Shown: positions 34,184 to 44,182, counted from the first letter of the stretch. The stretch is DNA of 64,000 nt from Pinisolibacter aquiterrae (GCF_019160155.1 NZ_JAFNIH010000043.1:1-64000), one strand, 5' to 3'. Notes: generated by a model not told the origin, from the letters alone. Made by a program: numbers and translations.

Positions 34184-34747
34184 CTATCCACGCCCAGATC
34201 GGCCGACGTAGAAGGTCCATGGGTGAGCGTAGGCCTCCTCTCGCGTAGCCGGCATTTCCGCGCGGCATCCGGCGTCGATTTCGAGGTCGGTGAAGGGAAA
34301 CGATGGATAGTGCGACAGCCACCCCCTTGACGCGCCCGTTGCTCGGATGGCGCCCGTGACTTCCCCCGCCGCCCGAAGGACGGCGTCGGTCGTCGCTCCG
34401 GCGCGAAGGCCTGTGAGATCGAGCGCATCTCGGATCAAAGCGTGCCACGGCGAGGCTTGTCTTCGCTCCGTACCGACCCTGTTGGGGGTGCCTTGATCGC
34501 CACCGCTGAAGGCCGGGGCCTCTCCCGTCGTCATCGCGTAGACCGTCGCCAATGCAAGCACGAAGTGATTGCGGGCTGTGATGGGCGTTCGCCCTCCTCT
34601 CTTTGTTTCGGCCGCACACCCTCTCGCGGCGGCGGCTCGTGCCGCGAGCATCTCTAGCGCCGCGCTGAGTTGGTCGCGCATCTCGTCGTGATCCTCGGGC
34701 GACGCAAAATACCGTCGCCGCCAAGCGCGGTCGAAACGGTCCTTCAC
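34184..34747 (-). CDS. Island protein of unknown function
   Basis: 187 aa from a GTG at 34747. Arg-rich start (MKDRFDRAWRRRYFASPEDHDEMRDQLSAALEML), then ITARNHFVLALATVYAMTTGEAPAF, and DALDLTGLRAGATTDAVLRAAGEV. No domain recognised. It lies 58 bp downstream of the integrase gene and reads the same way, so the two may be cotranscribed. Confidence 0.5.
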   Translation of the reverse strand: MKDRFDRAWRRRYFASPEDHDEMRDQLSAALEMLAARAAAARGCAAETKRGGRTPITARNHFVLALATVYAMTTGEAPAFSGGDQGTPNRVGTERRQASPWHALIRDALDLTGLRAGATTDAVLRAAGEVTGAIRATGASRGWLSHYPSFPFTDLEIDAGCRAEMPATREEAYAHPWTFYVGRSGRG

Positions 34748-34805
34748 CGGGCCCCGAAGCCAAGCCTCCCGGTGATCCTGCCAGTCCCGCCACGACGGCT
34801 CGATC

Positions 34806-36098
34806 TTATCGAGAGCCTTCTCGGTTCGCTTCGTCGAGCGCCACCACCTCCGCCCGGCGCCCTTCGAGCGCCGCCGTCAGCGCATCCCCCACCGCTTGGG
34901 TGAGCGCGCGAAGCGGTTCGTCGTCGCGGTTGACGTACCGGCTCGTCATGGCGACGCCCTTGTGCCGCAGCACGTCGCGGATCTGGAAGGCGTTGGCGCC
35001 GGTGCGCGCCGCCCAAGTGCCGACCGTGTGGCGGAGGTCGTGAAGCCGCACGTCGTCTAGGGCGGCGGCGGCGCGAATACGCCACCAGGCGTTTTCGACG
35101 ACATAGATCGACACCGGCCGTGCCGGGTCCGAGGCCCGGGGGAACACCCAGGGCGAGCCTTCGACACGCGGACGGCGGGCGAGGAGGTCCATCGCGCCGG
35201 TGGGGACGACGTGCGCGCGCCGGCCACGGCCCTTCTGATGGGGAAGGGCGATGGTCTCTCGCTCGAAGTCGACGTGCGCCCATTCGAGTTCGGTGATCTC
35301 GGAGAGCCGCGCACCGGTCAGGAGGAGGAGCCGCACGACCGCGATGGCGATCGGATCGACCAGCGTTCGCCGGTTCTCCGGCTTGGCGAGATGCTTCGCC
35401 GTCGCGGTGGTCTCGTCGACGTCCCAGGCAAGCCCGGTCGTCTCGGCCTCGATCAGGACCCGGCCGAGCCGCGCGACCTCTTCCGCCACGAGGAAGCGAT
35501 CCCGCGCGTTCTCCGGGTACTTCTTCACCCGCGAGCAGGGGTTTCGCCCCTCCGGTCGCATGCCCCAATCCTCGGCGAGGTTGAGGGCCTTGGACAGGAT
35601 GCCCACGACATGGTTCGCCTGTCGCGGCGTCTTGCGTAGGGCGAAATGAAGCCGCTTCGCGTCCTCGGCGGTGAAGCCCTCGACCTTCAGCGCGGCGAAC
35701 GCGGGCCGAAGGTGCTTCTCGATCAGCCGCCGGTGTTCGGTGGAGGTGCTGGGGGACAAATGCGCCGCCGCGTGTTCCTCGAGGTAGCGGTCGAAGAGCT
35801 CGCCCATCGAGGCGCCGGCCCGCCGCTCGCGGCGATCGCCGAGCGGGTCACCGCCCTTGTCGACGGCGACGAGGATTTCCCGCGCCTTGGTGCGCGCCTG
35901 GTCGGGGGTCAACACGCCGTGTCGGCCGATCGTCGGCCGCCGATCCCGCCCTTCGACCGTCCGGTAGCGCACGACGTAGGACTTCACCCCGGAAGGCAGC
36001 ACGAGGAGGCCGAAGCCGGGCAACTCGTCGTCCCACGCGATCCACCGCGCGGCGCGGGGTTCGGCGGCATCGACGAAGCGCTTCGTGATCTTCGGCAT
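34806..36098 (-). CDS. Tyrosine-type integrase of the island
   Basis: 430 aa, ATG 36098. N-terminal DUF4102-type arm-binding domain (MPKITKRFVDAAEPRAARWIAWDDELPGFGLLVLPSGVKSYVVRYR), SAM-like core-binding domain (about 95-200), catalytic domain with Arg in LTGARLSEITELEW, His-x-x-Arg in LHDLRHTVGT, His in VLRHKGVAMTSRYV with the nucleophile Tyr. P4-type integrases of this layout use tRNA 3' ends. The gene starts 349 bp from the right att core, and the putative arm sites lie between, so the enzyme may also repress its own promoter. Confidence 0.95.
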   Translation of the reverse strand: MPKITKRFVDAAEPRAARWIAWDDELPGFGLLVLPSGVKSYVVRYRTVEGRDRRPTIGRHGVLTPDQARTKAREILVAVDKGGDPLGDRRERRAGASMGELFDRYLEEHAAAHLSPSTSTEHRRLIEKHLRPAFAALKVEGFTAEDAKRLHFALRKTPRQANHVVGILSKALNLAEDWGMRPEGRNPCSRVKKYPENARDRFLVAEEVARLGRVLIEAETTGLAWDVDETTATAKHLAKPENRRTLVDPIAIAVVRLLLLTGARLSEITELEWAHVDFERETIALPHQKGRGRRAHVVPTGAMDLLARRPRVEGSPWVFPRASDPARPVSIYVVENAWWRIRAAAALDDVRLHDLRHTVGTWAARTGANAFQIRDVLRHKGVAMTSRYVNRDDEPLRALTQAVGDALTAALEGRRAEVVALDEANREGSR

Positions 36099-36113
36099 CG
36101 GTTCACCCGAGTT

Positions 36114-36215
36114 GGACGGCGGCCAGGCACGAATTGGACGGCGTCAAATCACTCGCCGTCCACGGTAAGTGATTGAATTCGAAGGCCTTGGACGGCGCTG
36201 GACGTCTGGACGGCC
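36114..36215 (-). repeat. Cluster of five TGGACGGC repeats, putative integrase arm sites (right)
   Basis: TGGACGGC at 36114-36121, 36136-36143, 36190-36197 and 36208-36215, with one opposite copy GCCGTCCA at 36156-36163. Spacing 18-22 bp in each pair. Matches, inverted, the left-end cluster at 25818-25918; it begins 16 bp upstream of the integrase start codon. Confidence 0.65.
36148..36175. promoter_or_regulatory. Inverted repeat in the integrase upstream region
   Basis: AATCACT (36148-36154) and AGTGATT (36169-36175) with a 14-bp spacer that contains the one reversed GCCGTCCA. Located 50-77 bp upstream of the integrase start; possible repressor or excisionase site. Confidence 0.4.
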
Positions 36216-36447
36216 CGTCGCGCCCTATACTGGGCCTCTTACACGTCGTTCCTCATCCCCTGAAAAATCATTCCAAGGGGTTTTCGACCCTTCCGAGGTC
36301 CGTTTCCGTGTCACCAATAGGTCACCAAGCGGGAGAGAAATCAACCGTACCCAACAGTATGAGGTGCGCCATCAAGCCATTGATGATACGTACTCAATCG
36401 TAAGTGCCGGTTGTCCGTGTCACCAGTCCGTAATGCCGAAAACGAGG

Positions 36448-36492
36448 CTTCTAAGCTGTTGGTCGCAGGTTCGAATCCTGCCGGGGTCGCCA
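36448..36492 (+). repeat. Right attachment site: 45-bp tRNA-Arg 3' fragment
   Basis: Exact copy of 25491-25535 (anticodon loop to CCA of tRNA-Arg), left behind when the element integrated. It has no 5' half and is not a functional tRNA. Confidence 0.95.
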
Positions 36493-36676
36493 CACCATTC
36501 ACCGATCGGCGCCGACCTCCGGCGGAATCTGGACGACAGCACGGCGGTCGCCGCGCGTCTCCTCGTCGAAGATCCGAAGCATCGCGTGAGCCCGGTGTCC
36601 GCCGCCGGCATCGCCGATGCGCCTCCGCGCGTCGCCACCGGGCCCCGCGCGAGCGACCCCAGGAAGGCGAATCCCG

Positions 36677-37918
36677 ATGTCCGTTGCCCCCGTCGATCTC
36701 TCCGCCGCCCAGGCGCGGCGCGCGACGCTCTTCGCGTTGACCGTGGTCTTTCTCGACTGCGTCGGCTTCGGCCTCATCCTGCCGGTTCTGCCGCCGCTGA
36801 TCGAGGAGGTCGGCGGCATCGGGCTCGACGACGCGGCCCGTGTCGGCGGCTGGATGTTCGCCCTCTTCAGCCTCGCCCAATTCGTCTGCGCGCCCGTCGT
36901 CGGCGCGCTCTCCGATCGGATCGGCCGCCGGCCGCTGCTGCTCCTCGCCATCGCCGGCCTCGCCGTCGACTACGTGATCCAGGCGCTGGCCCCCTCGCTC
37001 GGCTGGCTCTATTTCGGCCGCCTCGTCGCCGGCGTCTGCGGCTCGTCCTACGTCGTCGCCAACGCCTGCCTCGCCGACGTCAGCAAGCCCAGCGAACGCG
37101 CCCGCGCCTTCGGCCTGATGGCGGCGGTGTTCGGTCTCGGCTTCGTCATCGGTCCGGCGATCGGCGGCCTGCTCGGCACCTTCGGAACGCGCGTGCCGTT
37201 CTGGTGCGCCGCCGCGCTCGCCGCCGCCAACCTCCTCTTCGGCCTGATCGCCCTGCCGGAGACGCTGAAGGGCGAGCACCGCCGGACCTTCCGCTGGCGC
37301 GAGGCCAATCCGTTCGGCGCCTTCGCGGTCTTCCGCGCCTTCCCGGGCGTGCTGCCGCTCGCCGGAGTGCTCGCGCTCTATTTCTTCGGAACCTCGGTCT
37401 ATGTCGCGATCTGGTCGTTCTGGGGCATCGCCAAATTCGGCTGGTCGACCGCCATGGTCGGCGTGACCCTGGCGATCTCCGGCATGACCATGGCGCTGCT
37501 GCAGGGGCTCCTGACCGGCCCGGCGGTCGCGCGCTACGGCGAACGCGCCCTGACCGGCCTCGGCCTCGTCGTCGGCGCGCTCGCCTGTCTCGGCTATGGA
37601 CTGGCCCCGACCACCGCCTTCGTCCTGCCGATCCTGGTGATCCACGCCGTCGAGGGCTTCGTCCACCCGATGCTCGGCGCCACCATGTCGCGCGCGGTGC
37701 CGGAGACCGTGCAGGGCGGGCTCCAGGGCGGCATCGCCGCGGTGATGAACCTCGCCATGCTCGCCGGCACGATCTTCTTCACGCAGATCTTCGGCTGGTT
37801 CCTGGTGCCGACCATGCCCTTGGCCGGACCCGACGTCGCCTTCTTCACCGCCGCCGCGCTGGTCGGTGTGGCGGCGGTATGGTTCCTCGCGCTGCCCCGC
37901 CGCCCCGCCGCGTCGTGA
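36677..37918 (+). CDS. TCR/Tet-family MFS exporter (TetA-like)
   Basis: 413 aa, 12 predicted TM segments; ATG 36677 with AGGAAGG upstream. TetA-like features: LDCVGFGLILPVLPPLIEEV in TM1, loop 2-3 motif GALSDRIGRRPLLLL, GRLVAGVCGSS in TM4, and GFVIGPAIGGLLG in TM5 (antiporter motif C). Members near this family export tetracycline or other drugs, but many chromosomal ones have no known substrate and no TetR repressor gene is adjacent here. It is the first gene outside the island on the right. Confidence 0.88.
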   Translation: MSVAPVDLSAAQARRATLFALTVVFLDCVGFGLILPVLPPLIEEVGGIGLDDAARVGGWMFALFSLAQFVCAPVVGALSDRIGRRPLLLLAIAGLAVDYVIQALAPSLGWLYFGRLVAGVCGSSYVVANACLADVSKPSERARAFGLMAAVFGLGFVIGPAIGGLLGTFGTRVPFWCAAALAAANLLFGLIALPETLKGEHRRTFRWREANPFGAFAVFRAFPGVLPLAGVLALYFFGTSVYVAIWSFWGIAKFGWSTAMVGVTLAISGMTMALLQGLLTGPAVARYGERALTGLGLVVGALACLGYGLAPTTAFVLPILVIHAVEGFVHPMLGATMSRAVPETVQGGLQGGIAAVMNLAMLAGTIFFTQIFGWFLVPTMPLAGPDVAFFTAAALVGVAAVWFLALPRRPAAS

Positions 37919-37959
37919 GAGGAAGGGCGAGCGGGTTCCGGCCGCGCCATGAAACGGAA

Positions 37960-37993
37960 GACCCCGCGCCTCCTCGAGGGAGAGCGCGGGGTC
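37960..37993. terminator. Bidirectional terminator between tetA-like gene and pstB
   Basis: GACCCCGCGC (37960-37969) with GCGCGGGGTC (37984-37993), 10-bp perfect stem with a partly paired interior, lying between convergent genes. Confidence 0.7.
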
Positions 37994-38033
37994 GAAGCGC
38001 GTCCGGACGGGCCCCGGTGGGGGGGCCGCCCGA

Positions 38034-38869
<836 letters not shown>

Positions 38870-38870
<1 letters not shown>

Positions 38871-39709
38871 CACGAAGCCTTTCCGCGCGGCGCCAGGACG
38901 ACACGAGACAGAATGTTGAGGAAGAGCACGCCGACGGTGATGAGGAACGCACCGGCCCAGGCGAGCGCCACCCATTCGTCGAAGGGACTTCCCGCATATT
39001 GATAGATCGTCACCGGCAGGCTCGCCATGGGCTTCGACATGTCGAACGACCAGGAGAGATTGCCGAGCGAGGTGAAGAGGAGCGGCGCCGTCTCACCGGC
39101 GGCACGGGCCACCGCGAGCAGGATGCCGGTGACGATGCCGGCGCGCGCCGCCCGCCACAGGACCGAGGTCACCACCTGAGCCCGGGTCGCGCCGAGCGCG
39201 AAGGCCGCCTCGCGCAGGGAACCGGGAACTAGTCGCAGCATGTCCTCGGTGGCACGCACCACCACCGGCAGGATCAGGACGGCGAGCGCGATCGAACCGG
39301 CGAAGCCGGAGAAGGCGCCGGTCGACTTGACCAGCAGTTCGTAGACGAACAGGCCGATCAGAATCGACGGGGCCGAGAGCAGCACGTCGTTGATGAAGCG
39401 CACAGCGTCGGCGAACCGGCCGCGACCGAGCTCGGAGAGATAGGTGCCGGCGAAGAGGCCGACCGGCGTGGCGATCACCAGACCGACCAGCACCTGGATC
39501 AGCGATCCGACGATGGCGTTGGCGAGACCGCCGCCGCGGCCCGGTGACTCGGTCGGCATGGTGAAGACCGAGAAGGAGAGGGCGGTGAGCCCGCGATAGA
39601 AGACCGTCCAGAGGATCCAGGCGAGCAGCACGATCGCGAGAACCGCGAGCGAGGTGGCCACGACCTTGATGAACCGATCGGTCAGAAGGCGTCGTTCGAG
39701 CCGGGTCAT
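38870..39709 (-). CDS. pstA: Phosphate ABC transporter permease
   Basis: 279 aa with six TM segments. The transporter loop [22 protein letters not shown] and the surrounding [22 protein letters not shown] are characteristic of PstA. The start ATG at 39709 lies 4 bp after the pstC stop. Forms the membrane channel with PstC. Confidence 0.96.
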
Positions 39710-39713
39710 CGGA

Positions 39714-40703
39714 TCAGTCTCCCATTCTCGGGCGGACGAGGAACCGCGCCAGGGCCAGCACCAGGAAGGAGATGATGAACAGCGCCAAGCCCAGTTCCAA
39801 CAGCGCGTGGAGCTTCATCGAGCCGGGACCGGCCTCGGGAAACTCGTTGGCGATGGTCGAGGCGATCGAGGCGCCGGGGGCGTAGAGCGTCGACTTGATG
39901 CGGTTTGCGTTGCCGATCACGAAGGTGACCGCCATGGTCTCGCCGAGCGCGCGTCCGAGCCCGAGCATCACGGCGCCGACGATCGCCGTGCGGCCGTAGG
40001 GCACCGTCACCGCGCGAAACACTTCCGACGTGGTGGCGCCGACGCCATAGGCGGCTTCCTTCAGCACCGGCGGCACCGAGACGAAGATCTCGACGAACAT
40101 CGCCGTGATGAAGGGCATGATCATCAGCGCCAGGATCAGGCCGGCGGTGAGGATGCCGGTGCCGGCGGGGGCGCCGCTGAAGAGCTCGCCGATCAGCGGG
40201 ATCGGCCCGAAGATCGTGGTGAGGAAGGGCTGCACCCAGCCCGACATCAGCGGCACGACGATGAAGAAGCCCCACATGCCGTAGATGATCGAGGGAACCG
40301 CCGCCAGGAGCTGCACCGCCGTGCCGATCGGCCGGCGCAGCGACTGCGGCGCGACCTCGGTCAGGAACAGGGCGATACCGAGCGAGGCGGGAAAGGCGAG
40401 GATCATCGCGATCACCGAGGTGATCAGCGTGCCGTAGAGCATCACCCCCGCGCCGTATTCCTCCGTCACCGGATTCCATTCGGTGGAGAAGAAGAAGCCG
40501 AGCCCGAACGTCTCCAGCGCGGGCAAGCCGCCCTTGAAGAGCATGACGATGATGGCGCCGAGAATGATCAGGACGAGCGTGGCCGCGCCGACGAGCCCAT
40601 AGTGAAAGAGCTTGTCCTTCACCTGCTTGCTGGTCTGCGAGGCACCTTGGTGGAGGGACGTCGTGACGCCGGGCGGAGCCGAGTTCGGACTGATGGCGGT
40701 CAA
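39714..40703 (-). CDS. pstC: Phosphate ABC transporter permease
   Basis: 329 aa if started at a TTG at 40703 (LTAISPNSAP). A GTG at 40748 is also in frame, but it lies in the loop-side of a stable hairpin, and a GTG at 40622 (VKDKLFHYG) is a third option, so the start is uncertain. Six TM segments; STEWNPVTEEYGAGVMLYGT and VPSIIYGMWGFFIVVPL and the loop EAAYGVGATTSEVFRAV identify PstC. Partner of PstA in the phosphate importer. Confidence 0.9.
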   Translation of the reverse strand: MTAISPNSAPPGVTTSLHQGASQTSKQVKDKLFHYGLVGAATLVLIILGAIIVMLFKGGLPALETFGLGFFFSTEWNPVTEEYGAGVMLYGTLITSVIAMILAFPASLGIALFLTEVAPQSLRRPIGTAVQLLAAVPSIIYGMWGFFIVVPLMSGWVQPFLTTIFGPIPLIGELFSGAPAGTGILTAGLILALMIMPFITAMFVEIFVSVPPVLKEAAYGVGATTSEVFRAVTVPYGRTAIVGAVMLGLGRALGETMAVTFVIGNANRIKSTLYAPGASIASTIANEFPEAGPGSMKLHALLELGLALFIISFLVLALARFLVRPRMGD

Positions 40704-40732
40704 GGGCTTGTCTCGCGTGAAATCGGGAGGAA

Positions 40733-40758
40733 CCCCTCCGCGGATCACCGCGGAGGGG
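40733..40758. promoter_or_regulatory. Stable hairpin between pstS and pstC
   Basis: CCCCTCCGCGG (40733-40743) pairs with CCGCGGAGGGG (40748-40758) around an ATCA loop, an 11-bp perfect stem 17 bp after the pstS stop. There is no T-run on the minus strand, so it is probably an mRNA-stability or partial-termination element that keeps PstS (the binding protein) more abundant than the membrane parts. Confidence 0.7.
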
Positions 40759-40775
40759 CCGTCACGTCGAAGATA

Positions 40776-41834
40776 TCACTTCTTCCAGATCGGGGCGCCG
40801 GAGGCGTCCTTGATCTCGCTCGCCCAGGCCGCGCGGACGCGGTCCTTCACGGCCGCCGGCAGAGCGATGTAGTGCAGCTTTTCGGCCGCCTCGTCGCCCT
40901 TGGCGTAGGCCCAGTCGAAGAACTTCATGACTTCGAGCGAGTTCGCCGGCTCCTTCGGGTCCTTCGGCAGAAGGATGAAGGTGGCGGAGACGATCGGCCA
41001 GGCGGTCTCGCCGGCGGTGTCGATCATCGAGGCGTCGAAGTTCTTGACGGAGGCCCAGTCGGCGGACGCCGCGGCGGCCTGGAACGCCGGAACGGTCGGC
41101 TTGACGAACTTGCCGGCCTTGTTCTGGAGCTGGGTGGTGGTCAGCGAATTGGCCGAGGCATAGACGTACTCGACGTAGCCGACCGCGCCCTTGGCGTTCT
41201 TGACCGAACCGGCGACGCCGTCGTTGCCCTTGGCGCCGTTGCCGGCTTCCCACTTGACGGAGGTGGCCGCGCCGACCTTGCCCTTCCAATCGGCCGAGAC
41301 CGACGAGAGATAGGTGGTGAAGACGTAGGTCGTGCCCGAGCCGTCCGAACGATAGACCGGCAGGATGGCGAGGTCGGGGAGCGTCACGCCCGGGTTCATC
41401 TTGGCGATGACCGGATCGTTCCACTTGGTGATCTTGCCGAGATACATGTCGGCGACGACCGGACCGGACAGCTTCAACTCGTCGGCCTTGACGCCGTCGA
41501 GGTTGACGATGACGACCACCGAGCCGACCACGGTCGGGAACTGGAGGAGGTTGCCCTTCTCGAGCTTGGCCGGATCCATCGGGGCGTCGGAGGCGCCGAA
41601 GTCGACGGTGCGGTTGAGGATCTGGGTCTGACCACCGCCCGAACCGATCGCCTGATAGTTCAGGGCGCTGCCGGTGGCGGCCTTGTAGTCGGATCCCCAG
41701 GCGCCGTACACGGGAGCCGGGAACGTGGCGCCGGCGCCGGTGAAGTCACCGGCCAGAACGGGAGCCGTGAAGCAGCCGAGCAGGGCGACCGCGGCGAGCG
41801 ACGCGCGCATCGAAGCAGCAGCGGTGTTGGTCAT
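40776..41834 (-). CDS. pstS: Periplasmic phosphate-binding protein
   Basis: 352 aa, signal peptide ending in PVLAGD. Phosphate site motifs: GAGATFPAPVYGAWG, IGSGGGQTQI, VDFGASDAPMD, and YRSDGSGTTYVFTTYLS. It captures phosphate in the periplasm for PstCAB. First gene of the operon, 60 bp after a Pho box, so expressed on phosphate starvation. Confidence 0.97.
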   Translation of the reverse strand: MTNTAAASMRASLAAVALLGCFTAPVLAGDFTGAGATFPAPVYGAWGSDYKAATGSALNYQAIGSGGGQTQILNRTVDFGASDAPMDPAKLEKGNLLQFPTVVGSVVVIVNLDGVKADELKLSGPVVADMYLGKITKWNDPVIAKMNPGVTLPDLAILPVYRSDGSGTTYVFTTYLSSVSADWKGKVGAATSVKWEAGNGAKGNDGVAGSVKNAKGAVGYVEYVYASANSLTTTQLQNKAGKFVKPTVPAFQAAAASADWASVKNFDASMIDTAGETAWPIVSATFILLPKDPKEPANSLEVMKFFDWAYAKGDEAAEKLHYIALPAAVKDRVRAAWASEIKDASGAPIWKK

Positions 41835-41893
41835 GTCAAAATCTCCTTGTTCGACGGGTCACCCCGAAGCCAGGGGACCATGCATCGTGATCC

Positions 41894-41911
41894 ATGACAG
41901 TTTCATGTCAC
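41894..41911 (-). promoter_or_regulatory. Pho box upstream of pstS
   Basis: On the minus strand GTGACAT-GAAA-CTGTCAT, close to the consensus CTGTCAT-N4-CTGTCAT (second half-site perfect, first 5 of 7). It lies 60-77 bp upstream of the pstS start, where PhoB would contact RNA polymerase. Confidence 0.8.
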
Positions 41912-42228
41912 ATGGCGACGGAGATTCCCCGGGCCCCTCCGACGACCTCGCCGTCGCGTTTCGACGAGGAAGGCGGTCGTGGATATGTCTAGAAATAAGG
42001 ATGAATTCGAATTCGCACAGTTGCCGGGGTCGATCGGCAAGGTCTGCGCTTCATGAATCGCCGCGAATGCGCGCCGCCCGCAAGCTTGTTCTGTCGATCT
42101 CTGGGAGGTCTCGGAAGGGGGCATCGCGTCCGACGTGCCGCGATCCTCGCCGAAACTCGCGCAGACCCCGTTCCGCCGCGACGGGGAGGGGGCGCGGCGA
42201 CGTCGATTCGTGACGAAGACGCGGTCGT
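41912..42228. other. Intergenic between pstS promoter region and purN end, no feature recognised
   Basis: About 320 bases upstream of the Pho box. Frames here show no recognisable protein. An AT-rich patch at 41985-42020 is visible but unassigned. Confidence 0.35.
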
Positions 42229-42900
42229 TCAGCGCGGCGAGATCAGGGCCTCGGCCGGGGGCGAGGGCAGGCGGGTCTCGACCCGCTCCCGGCCTTCGGC
42301 GTCCTGGACGACGCGCGCCGCGCCGCTCGCCACGCGCGCGAGCGCCAGCGGATAGATGCGGTGTTCCTGGACGAGCACGCGCGCGGCCAGTGTGTCGGGC
42401 GTGTCGTCGTCGAGGACCGGCACGGCCGCCTGGACGATGATCGGCCCGACGTCCATCTCGGGACGCACGAAATGAACGGTGCAGCCGGCGATCTTGACGC
42501 CGTCGGCGAGCGCCCGCTCATGAGTGTGCAGCCCCTTGTAGGAGGGCAGCAGCGCCGGATGGATGTTGATCAGCCGATCGTGCCAGCGCTCGATGAACCA
42601 GGGCGTGAGAAGCCGCATGAAGCCGGCGAGAACCACCAGTTCGACGCCGTGCGCCTCGAGCCGCTCGACGACCGCCCGCTCGAACGCTTCGCGCCCGTCA
42701 TAGGCCTTGTGATCGACCACCAGCGTCGCGATGCCGGCGGCTTCCGCCTTGGCGAGTCCGCCGGCGTCGGCGCGGTTCGAGATCACGCAGACGATCTCGG
42801 CGGGATAGGCGGGATCACGCGCCGCCGCGATCAGCGCCGCCATGTTGGATCCGCCACCGGAGATCAGAATGCCGACGCGGCGGCGGCCGAGCGTGGTCAC
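42229..42900 (-). CDS. purN: Phosphoribosylglycinamide formyltransferase
   Basis: 223 aa from a GTG at 42900 overlapping the purM stop (GTGA). Motifs: [12 protein letters not shown] (phosphate loop), catalytic Asn-His in [21 protein letters not shown] and Asp in [12 protein letters not shown]. It formylates GAR with 10-formyl-THF, third step of purine synthesis. Translationally coupled to purM. Confidence 0.95.
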   Translation of the reverse strand: MTTLGRRRVGILISGGGSNMAALIAAARDPAYPAEIVCVISNRADAGGLAKAEAAGIATLVVDHKAYDGREAFERAVVERLEAHGVELVVLAGFMRLLTPWFIERWHDRLINIHPALLPSYKGLHTHERALADGVKIAGCTVHFVRPEMDVGPIIVQAAVPVLDDDTPDTLAARVLVQEHRIYPLALARVASGAARVVQDAEGRERVETRLPSPPAEALISPR

Positions 42901-44003
42901 TGGCCGCGCCAGGTCAGATCGAGCTTGCCGCGGGTGTCGACCCAGGCGCGCTTGCCGTGCTCGTCGGCGTCGCGGCCGGTGCCGTCCTGGAGCCAGCCGA
43001 GCGTCACGCAGGTCTCGCCCTGGGCGCGGAACGCTTCGGAAATGTCGTGCGCCTTGTCGGCCTCCACCACCAGCACCATGCCGATGCCGCAGTTGAAGGT
43101 GCGCAGCATCTCGGCCTCGGAGATGCCGCCCACATGCGCCAGCCACTTGAAGACCGACGGCACCGCGCAGGCGTAGAGATCGATCTCGGCGACGCAGAGG
43201 TCGGGCAGCACGCGCGGCATGTTCTCGATGAAGCCGCCGCCGGTGATGTGGGCCATCGCCTTGATGCCACCGAGCGAGCGCATCACCTCGAGGATCGGCT
43301 TGACGTAGATCCGCGTCGGCTCGAGCAGCGCGCGCGCGACCGAGGTCCCCGGCTGGAACGGCGCCTCGTCGTTCCAGTCGAGCCCGGCCTGCTTCACCAG
43401 CCGGCGAACCAGCGAATAGCCGTTGGAATGGACGCCCGACGAGCCGAGGCCGAGCAGCACGTCGCCCGGGCCGGTGGTCTTCGACGGCAGGATCGCGTCG
43501 CGCTCGACCGCGCCGACCGCGAAACCGGCGAGATCGTAGTCGTCGGTCTTGTACATGTCGGGCATCTCGGCGGTCTCGCCGCCGATCAGCGCGCAGCCGG
43601 CCATCTGGCAGCCCTTGCCGATCGAGGCGATGACCCGCTCGGCGACGTCGAGGTCGAGCTTGCCGGTCGCGAAATAGTCGAGGAAGAACAGCGGCTCGGC
43701 GCCCTGGACGACGAGATCGTTGACGCTCATCGCCACGAGATCGATGCCGATCGTGTCGTGGATGCCGGTCTCGATCGAAATCTTGAGCTTGGTGCCGACG
43801 CCGTCGTTGGCCGCGACCAGAACCGGATCCTGGTAGCCGCAGGCCTTGAGGTCGAACAGTCCGCCGAAGCCGCCGATGGCGGTGTCGGCGCCGATCCGCC
43901 GGGTCGCCTTGGCGATCGGCGCGATGCGGCGGACCAGCGCGTTGCCGGCCTCGATGTCGACGCCCGACTGCGCGTAGGTCCAGCTGTTCTTGGCCTCGGA
44001 CAT
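42897..44003 (-). CDS. purM: Phosphoribosylformylglycinamidine cyclo-ligase (AIR synthetase)
   Basis: 368 aa. ATP-grasp-like PurM/SelD fold marks: [71 protein letters not shown], and [16 protein letters not shown]. Converts FGAM to AIR, fifth step of purine synthesis. Divergent from the phosphatidyltransferase gene. Confidence 0.97.
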   Translation of the reverse strand: MSEAKNSWTYAQSGVDIEAGNALVRRIAPIAKATRRIGADTAIGGFGGLFDLKACGYQDPVLVAANDGVGTKLKISIETGIHDTIGIDLVAMSVNDLVVQGAEPLFFLDYFATGKLDLDVAERVIASIGKGCQMAGCALIGGETAEMPDMYKTDDYDLAGFAVGAVERDAILPSKTTGPGDVLLGLGSSGVHSNGYSLVRRLVKQAGLDWNDEAPFQPGTSVARALLEPTRIYVKPILEVMRSLGGIKAMAHITGGGFIENMPRVLPDLCVAEIDLYACAVPSVFKWLAHVGGISEAEMLRTFNCGIGMVLVVEADKAHDISEAFRAQGETCVTLGWLQDGTGRDADEHGKRAWVDTRGKLDLTWRGQ

Positions 44004-44182
44004 GGTGGCATGCTCCCCCGTGAGATCTCATCGGTGGGGATGGACGATCGGTGCCGGTTTTGCAAGTCCGTATCACGGCGAAGCCCGGGTTCCCCCGCAA
44101 TTCGGACCATTACGAGGACCACTTGGAGGAATGCTCCGGCGGGACCACATTGTGAGGGAAGAACGAGAGCGCGGGAACCGCC

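Larger units (their letters stand above)
36099..36447. other. Right end of island: integrase promoter and attachment arm
   Basis: No gene. Contains five TGGACGGC/GCCGTCCA octamers (36114-36215), the inverted repeat AATCACT/AGTGATT (36148-36154, 36169-36175) and three GTGTCACCA-type repeats (36308, 36321, 36417), up to the att core at 36448. Confidence 0.55.
25491..36492. mobile_element. Integrated phage-satellite-like genomic island in tRNA-Arg
   Basis: About 10.96 kb from core to core, bounded by a 45-bp duplication of the tRNA 3' end, with a tyrosine integrase at its right end reading inward. Cargo, left to right: toxin-antitoxin pair, serine recombinase, a low-GC two-gene cassette, a phage tape-measure-like protein, an AlpA/excisionase-like HTH protein, small unknown genes, a divergent XRE repressor and the integrase. 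No capsid, terminase, portal, lysis or replication gene is recognised. That combination fits a phage satellite or a heavily reduced prophage better than an integrative conjugative element (no relaxase or secretion genes). Confidence 0.9.

Noticed and set aside
36448-36492. A second tRNA-Arg gene
   Set aside because: Only the 3' half is present (no acceptor 5' strand or D-arm); it is an att duplicate.
42229-44100. purM and purN read as a single fused open frame
   Set aside because: The upstream part is a shadow of purM in another frame; purM has its own frame and stop, and purN starts at the overlapping GTG.
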